Source of the DNA: UBA1046 sp964624395 | Lineage (GTDB): Bacteria; Bacillota; Clostridia; Saccharofermentanales; DTU023 | Length of the DNA: 18,724 nt | Assembly: GCA_964624395.1 (NCBI GenBank) | Contig: CAZUWY010000034.1 | Location: forward strand, 1 to 18,724 | Direction: 5' to 3' | Part shown: one piece after another, positions 14,314-18,724 of the stretch | Position numbering within the stretch: position 1 is the first letter of the stretch | Layout of the letters: each line of letters begins with the position of its first letter | The notes under the pieces: generated by a model | Databases searched by the model: none | Seen by the model: only the letters and a program-made list of their open reading frames with translations | What the model was told of the DNA's origin: nothing | Position numbers and translations under genes: made by a program

Positions 14314-17010
14314 ATGCCAGAGACTGATCCGGAAAGACTCAACCCCGAGCAGTTGCAGGCAGTAGTGCATGAAGGTTCACCTCTTTTGATCCTGGCCGGT
14401 GCCGGTTCGGGCAAGACCAGAGTGATTACACATCGAATAGCCTGGCTGATCGAAGAAAAGGGAGTTGACCCCGGTAGAATTTTAGCCATCACTTTTACCA
14501 ATAAGGCAGCCAATGAGATGAAAGAGAGAGTGTCCCGGCAGATAGGGCTTAGGGCCAGAGCTGTCTGGGTGGGCACCTTTCATGCCATGATGCTGAGAAT
14601 CCTGCGCCAGCACGCAGATCTTCTCGGTTATGAAAAGACCTTTTCAGTCCTGGACACTGACGATCAAAGAAGGATCCTAAAAGAGGCAATGAAAAAGATC
14701 GGCCTCAATGACAAGACCACACCGGTCAGATATATCCACCAGGAGATCAGCAAGGCCAAAAACAAGCTGATTTATCCTCAGGAATATGAAAAAAAGGCCG
14801 CTTCCGATCTAAGTAAGAGGCAGATCGCCGAGATATTCTCCATCTACCAAAACGAGCTCAAGCAAAATAATGCCATGGACTTTGACGACATCTTGGCTTT
14901 GACGGTCTTTCTCTTTGAAGAGCAGCCGCAGGTTTTAGCTTATTACCAGGAGAGGTTTTTACATCTTTTGGTCGATGAGTACCAGGATACCAACTACGCC
15001 CAGTATATGCTGGTACTGATGCTGGCCCAGCGCCACAAAAATGTCTTTGTCGTCGGTGATGACGATCAGTCCATCTACAGTTTTCGCGGCGCCAATCTGA
15101 TGAATATCCTCGACTTCGATAAAGACTTTAAAGGCTGCCGCATTATCCGCCTAGAGCAAAACTACCGCTCAACCAAGACCATTTTGGCAGCGGCCAATTC
15201 TGTCATCTGCCAAAACTTTAACCGCAATGAAAAAAAGCTCTGGACCACGGAAGAGGAAGGGGAGAAGATCAGGTTTTACCGGGCCTATGATCAAAATGAC
15301 GAGGCCTCATATGTGGCCAACCAGATTAAGAGCCTGATGGCCAAAGCCAAAGAGGGACTTGCTGGTCAAGAAATTGCTGTGCTTTACCGGGTCAATGCTC
15401 TGGCCAGAAATATTGAGAGCGCTTTTAGAGACAAGGGCATTGTCTATCGGGTCTACGGCGGCCTTAGATTTTACGATCGAAAAGAAGTCAGAGATGTTGT
15501 CGCCTACCTCAGGCTGATCACGCAAGAGTCAGACGATGTGGCCTTGCGCAGGATCATCAACAGCCCCAAAAGAGGCATAGGTGCCACCACGGTCGAGCTT
15601 TTGAGCAGTATTTCCGCCAGGGAGCAAAGCTCTATCTTTGCTATCTGTAAAAGAGTTTTAGAATTTTCCGAGCTCTCTTATGCCGCGGGCAAGATCCAGC
15701 TCTTTGTCAGACTGATCGAGGATTTGCAAAAGAAGCTGGCTAAAAACGAGCAGGAGTTTGGCTTTTTTGTCAAAGAATTAATTCATGCTTCCGGACTTAG
15801 GGCAGAGCAAGAAGCTCTCAAAGATAAATTTCCCCTCGAAGCTATCAGCAGAATTGAAAATATGGATGAACTAATTTCCGACGCCATGGAGTTTGAGGCC
15901 CGCCTGGAGGAAGAAATGGAGGAACTTAGCAGTTATCCTGAACTTTTAGAAGAACTGGAAGATTTAAGCTGGCCCTTGGATCTGGAAACTTTAACCGCCC
16001 GCTACCTGGAAAGAATTGCCCTTTACAGTGATTTAGATCAGGAAGACCAAGAAGATGCCGTCAGTCTGATGACTATTCACAGTGCCAAGGGCCTGGAATT
16101 TGACACCATCTTTGTCATCGGCGCCAATGAGGGTTTATTTCCGGGCGAGCAGTCTCTTTACTCGCCCGAAGAGCTGGAGGAAGAAAGAAGGTTGGCCTAT
16201 GTGGCCTTGACTAGAGCCAAGAAGAGACTATTTATTACCTCTGCCCTAAGCCGTCTCTTATACGGTCAGACGATGTACAGGGAAGTGTCTCGCTTCATCA
16301 GAGAGATCCCAGACGATCTGGTGGATGAAGAGGGCGGCTCCAGAAAAGAGACCAGCTCGGGATCTGATTACAGGCAAAAAGCAACTAGATCTTTTGGCCA
16401 GGCTTTTCTTAAAAACAGAGCTGAAGATAATTTTCTCAGATCTTTTACCGGCCCGGCAGATCAAGGTGATAGCTGGCAGCAAAATAGAGAAAAAGCAGGA
16501 CAGCAAGATATAGGGCAGGCAGGGCAACGGGATATAGGGCAGGCAGGACAGCAAGATATTAGACGAGCAGGACAAGCGGGTCAGCAGGCTACAGGACAAG
16601 CAGGGCAAGCGTGGCAGCAAGGTATAGGACAAGCTGGGCAAGCGTGGCAGCAGGCTATAGGACAAGCAGGGCTTGGAGATAGTGAAGAGCAAGGAAAGAG
16701 TGAGGCAAGAGGAAAAAAAGAAGAGCTTGGCTCTGGGGAAGAACAAAGAGGAAGGGAAGACCTAAGGGATAAAGGACAAAGTCGACAAGATAGACAAAAG
16801 GGAGGCATGAGTTTTTTTAACAAAGATCAGGGTCTCGATTTTAGATTACTTAATGTAGGAGATCAGGTGGTACACGCTAATTATGGCCAGGGTGAGATTA
16901 AAAAGATCACCCCTTTAAGTGATGATGCTATCTTGGAGATTAAATTTGCCAGTGGAGTTAAAAGATTTAAGGCCTCGATGTCTTTATTAAAAACCCTGTC
17001 CGAGGAGTGA
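14314..17010 (+). CDS. pcrA: ATP-dependent DNA helicase PcrA (UvrD/Rep family)
   Basis: PcrA is a 3'-5' superfamily 1A helicase in nucleotide excision repair and in clearing recombination intermediates and transcription conflicts. Motifs in order: Q motif LNPEQLQAV near 9-17, Walker A GAGSGKT at 29-35, Walker B DEYQDT at 221-226, GDDDQSIYSFRGA at 248-260, LEQNYRST, HSAKGLEFD at 589-597, and RRLAYVALTRAKKRL. A Tudor-like C-terminal domain carries VGDQVVHANYGQGEI at 848-862. At 898 residues it is longer than the usual 720-770. The excess is a linker with Gln/Gly repeats (728-784) plus a charged stretch up to about residue 830. The start is ATG 14314 (AGAAGGA, six-base spacing). An in-frame ATG at 14254 has GAAGGG directly abutting it and is less likely. 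The dgt gene follows 13 bp after the stop. Confidence 0.96.
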   Translation: MPETDPERLNPEQLQAVVHEGSPLLILAGAGSGKTRVITHRIAWLIEEKGVDPGRILAITFTNKAANEMKERVSRQIGLRARAVWVGTFHAMMLRILRQHADLLGYEKTFSVLDTDDQRRILKEAMKKIGLNDKTTPVRYIHQEISKAKNKLIYPQEYEKKAASDLSKRQIAEIFSIYQNELKQNNAMDFDDILALTVFLFEEQPQVLAYYQERFLHLLVDEYQDTNYAQYMLVLMLAQRHKNVFVVGDDDQSIYSFRGANLMNILDFDKDFKGCRIIRLEQNYRSTKTILAAANSVICQNFNRNEKKLWTTEEEGEKIRFYRAYDQNDEASYVANQIKSLMAKAKEGLAGQEIAVLYRVNALARNIESAFRDKGIVYRVYGGLRFYDRKEVRDVVAYLRLITQESDDVALRRIINSPKRGIGATTVELLSSISAREQSSIFAICKRVLEFSELSYAAGKIQLFVRLIEDLQKKLAKNEQEFGFFVKELIHASGLRAEQEALKDKFPLEAISRIENMDELISDAMEFEARLEEEMEELSSYPELLEELEDLSWPLDLETLTARYLERIALYSDLDQEDQEDAVSLMTIHSAKGLEFDTIFVIGANEGLFPGEQSLYSPEELEEERRLAYVALTRAKKRLFITSALSRLLYGQTMYREVSRFIREIPDDLVDEEGGSRKETSSGSDYRQKATRSFGQAFLKNRAEDNFLRSFTGPADQGDSWQQNREKAGQQDIGQAGQRDIGQAGQQDIRRAGQAGQQATGQAGQAWQQGIGQAGQAWQQAIGQAGLGDSEEQGKSEARGKKEELGSGEEQRGREDLRDKGQSRQDRQKGGMSFFNKDQGLDFRLLNVGDQVVHANYGQGEIKKITPLSDDAILEIKFASGVKRFKASMSLLKTLSEE
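16495..16671 (+). repeat. In-frame coding repeat in the PcrA linker
   Basis: Three 24-bp units encode AGQQDIGQ, AGQRDIGQ and AGQQDIRR. Three 33-bp units then encode AGQAGQQATGQ, AGQAWQQGIGQ and AGQAWQQAIGQ, followed by a final AG. Both unit lengths are multiples of three, so expansion or contraction keeps the frame. The longer unit equals the shorter one plus an AGQ triplet. An earlier SWQQ near residue 720 may be a decayed copy. The segment is likely disordered and lies between the helicase core and the C-terminal Tudor-like domain. Confidence 0.9.
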
Positions 17011-17023
17011 GGGGGAGATTATT

Positions 17024-18154
17024 ATGTTATTGCCGCGCGAACTAAAAGAAGAGCTGGAGTTTAAGAATTTAAGTGAATTTGCCACCAAAAGCCAGCTCAG
17101 CCGCGGGCGCAGGAGAAAGCAAGCTGACTGTCCGGTCAGAACCATGTTTGAAAGAGATACCGGCCGCATCCTTTACTCCATGCCCTTCAGGCGCCTGCGC
17201 CAGAAGACTCAAGTCTTCTTTAACCCCAGAAACGATCATATCTGCACCCGCATGGAGCATGTGCTCTATGTCATGTACCTGTCTGAGACAATCGGTAAGG
17301 CCTTAAGTCTTAACCAGGATCTGATTCAGGCCATATCCTTAGGTCACGATCTGGGCCATGCTCCTTTCGGTCATGCCGGAGAAAAGTATCTCAACCAGAT
17401 AATCTCTGAGCAAGGAGAAGAATTCATCTTTCAGCATGAACTGCACTCTTTGCGCACCATCGATCTTTTAACCGAACATAAGGGTCAGCCCGGTCTGAAC
17501 TTAAGCTTTGAAGTCAGAGACGGCATCGCCAGTCACTGCGGGGAGAAGATTGATGAATTTATTCTTATTCCCTGGCGAGATAAAAGAGAAGAGGATTTAA
17601 TCTCCGGGGCCAAAGCCCACCTGCCGCCGGCCACACTTGAGGGCTGTGTTGTCAGGATGGTTGATCGCATTGCCTATGTGGGCAGAGACATTGAAGATGC
17701 CTACCGTGCCGGTTTGATGAGTTTTTCCGATCTGCCGGAGGAGATAAAAAAGGAATTGGGCAATTCTAATTCCGCCATTGTCAACAGCCTGGTTTTAGAT
17801 CTCATCTCTCATAGCGCTACTGAGGATAAGATTGAAATTAGTAAGGCCAAAGGTGAGTCTTTGCAGGAATTGATTGAAATTAATTACAAAAATATTTATA
17901 ATTCCGCTCCTATTCTCAGCTATGAGAGGATGGCTGAAAATGTGATCAGAGGTCTTTTTTCTGCCTTTTACCAGGACAGGGAAAATGAGTTAAAATTTAC
18001 TTCAGAGGCTGATCTGGCTCTGGCCAACTTTAGAGACTTTGTCCGCCGCCATCCCGAGCCGGAGGCTTCCAGGATTAGAAAGATCTGCGACTATATTGCC
18101 GGTATGACTGATCATTATGCCAGTAAGACTTTTAATGCCATCTATCAGATTTGA
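17024..18154 (+). CDS. dgt: Deoxyguanosinetriphosphate triphosphohydrolase-like HD protein
   Basis: Dgt-type enzymes hydrolyse dNTPs to deoxynucleosides and inorganic triphosphate, lowering the dNTP pool. The HD-domain metal site is complete: the TRMEHV segment gives His79, and LGHDLGHAPFGHAGE gives His108, Asp109, His112 and Glu120. A later Asp in VVRMVDRIAYVGRDIEDA is the fourth metal ligand. N-terminal SMPFRRLRQKTQVF and the HSLR segment near 140 are also typical. The 376-residue length fits the short dGTPase-like form, distinct from the 505-residue E. coli Dgt, so the exact dNTP preference is unknown. GGGGGAG precedes the ATG, 13 bp after pcrA. In many Clostridia this gene precedes dnaG and rpoD; here a yfbR-like gene comes next. 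Confidence 0.92.
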   Translation: MLLPRELKEELEFKNLSEFATKSQLSRGRRRKQADCPVRTMFERDTGRILYSMPFRRLRQKTQVFFNPRNDHICTRMEHVLYVMYLSETIGKALSLNQDLIQAISLGHDLGHAPFGHAGEKYLNQIISEQGEEFIFQHELHSLRTIDLLTEHKGQPGLNLSFEVRDGIASHCGEKIDEFILIPWRDKREEDLISGAKAHLPPATLEGCVVRMVDRIAYVGRDIEDAYRAGLMSFSDLPEEIKKELGNSNSAIVNSLVLDLISHSATEDKIEISKAKGESLQELIEINYKNIYNSAPILSYERMAENVIRGLFSAFYQDRENELKFTSEADLALANFRDFVRRHPEPEASRIRKICDYIAGMTDHYASKTFNAIYQI

Positions 18155-18184
18155 TCCTGCTTATGTGAGAGTTGAGAGATAAAA

Positions 18185-18724
18185 ATGGAAAAAGATCAGG
18201 CCAAGGATTTTGATTTTACTAAAGAGCTTCCTTTTTGCGCCGCTGCCAATCAAGAGGGCTCTAATTTAACAGGCTTTTATGCCATGCTCCATCGCATGAG
18301 ATATATTAACCGCTGGTCTTTGATGAAAAATACCGAGCTGGAAAATATTATGGAGCATTCCTATGAGACTTCCGTTATTGCTCATGCCCTGGCCCTGATC
18401 CGTCTGGTTTATTTTCCCCAAGCTAAGATTTCTCCGGCGCCGGAAAAGGTGGCTCTTTTTGCTCTTTACCATGATCTGCCTGAAATTTTGACCGGGGATC
18501 TGCCTACGCCGGTTAAATATGCCACCAAGGAGATGCAAGACAGCTATGCTTCGGTGGAGATGTCAGCGGCTAAAAGACTTCTGGCTATGCTGCCGCCGTC
18601 TCTAGAGGAACACTACCGCTCATTGATCCTACCGGACAAAGAAGATGAGGAAATAAAGGAAATTATGCAGCTGGTAAAAGCAGCCGATCGTTTCAGCGCC
18701 TATATTAAATGCCTCGATGAGATC
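18185..18724 (+). CDS. yfbR: 5'-deoxynucleotidase YfbR-like HD protein, 3'-truncated
   Basis: The frame opens at ATG 18185 and runs to the window edge without a stop (180 codons seen). It matches YfbR, which dephosphorylates deoxynucleoside 5'-monophosphates. Aligned segments are MRYINRWSLMKN at 38-49, ENIMEHSYE at 53-61 (His58), LYHDLPEILTGDLPTPVKY at 94-112 (His96, Asp97, catalytic Glu100), and VKAADRFSAYIKCLDE near the end (metal-binding Asp). Arg43 and Trp44 match the substrate-discriminating pair of the E. coli enzyme. About 30 residues precede the usual N-terminus. The ribosome-binding site is weak (GAGAG). It lies 30 bp after dgt and probably belongs to the same operon. The last 15-40 residues are missing. 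Confidence 0.9.
   Translation, partial: MEKDQAKDFDFTKELPFCAAANQEGSNLTGFYAMLHRMRYINRWSLMKNTELENIMEHSYETSVIAHALALIRLVYFPQAKISPAPEKVALFALYHDLPEILTGDLPTPVKYATKEMQDSYASVEMSAAKRLLAMLPPSLEEHYRSLILPDKEDEEIKEIMQLVKAADRFSAYIKCLDEI

Noticed and set aside
16258..16746. A 162-codon minus-strand frame opposite the pcrA repeat, rich in Leu, Pro, Ser and Cys
   Set aside because: It is the complement of the Gln/Gly-rich coding repeat, has no family features, and pcrA is clearly the real gene.

Overview
The window looks like chromosomal DNA of an anaerobic, Clostridia-type Bacillota. The evidence is the gene content and order: rsgA-rpe-thiN, a split glycine decarboxylase (gcvPA/gcvPB), a long-form hibernation factor, MurT/GatD-like proteins and a PcrA-type helicase, with strong GGAGG-type ribosome-binding sites. 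The genus cannot be named from the sequence. Two runs of exactly 100 N (9201-9300 and 11516-11615) mark assembly gaps, so this is a draft or metagenome assembly. rsgA is cut at the left edge and a yfbR-like gene at the right edge.

Layout. (1) 2-2288, plus: rsgA (ribosome maturation GTPase), rpe (pentose phosphate pathway) and thiN (thiamine pyrophosphokinase), tightly packed. (2) 2285-2800, minus: apt, convergent with thiN and sharing stop-codon bases with it. (3) 3019-7354, plus: the glycine cleavage operon gcvT-gcvH-gcvPA-gcvPB, preceded by a strong leader hairpin and closed by a terminator; no lpd (L-protein) is present. (4) 7551-8627, plus: gap, preceded by four degenerate 17-bp direct repeats and followed by a terminator; then cdd (8702-9106). 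(5) 12799 down to 9301, minus: an OPT-family transporter, a MurT-like ligase and a GatD-like amidotransferase, apparently one operon interrupted by both assembly gaps. (6) 12916-13539, plus: an ArsD-like cysteine-rich protein with no arsenic genes beside it. (7) 13643-14182, plus: hpf with a perfect palindromic terminator. (8) 14314-18724, plus: pcrA, dgt and a yfbR-like 5'-deoxynucleotidase, joining a repair helicase to two HD-domain enzymes of dNTP/dNMP catabolism.

Most of the window is housekeeping metabolism. The two most unusual parts are the following. First, in the MurT/GatD-like pair the GatD partner lacks both the catalytic cysteine and the catalytic histidine, and the matching MurT loop is also altered, so this is probably not a normal lipid II amidation complex. 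Second, the orphan ArsD-like protein has an N-terminal CCxxxC motif and an added C-terminal CxCxxxCxxC motif. Smaller oddities are an in-frame Gln/Gly-rich repeat in the PcrA linker, an 11-bp tandem repeat abutting an assembly gap, the repeat array before gap, an approximately 45-residue insertion in ThiN, a long trypanosome-like GAPDH, and a local excess of GATC.
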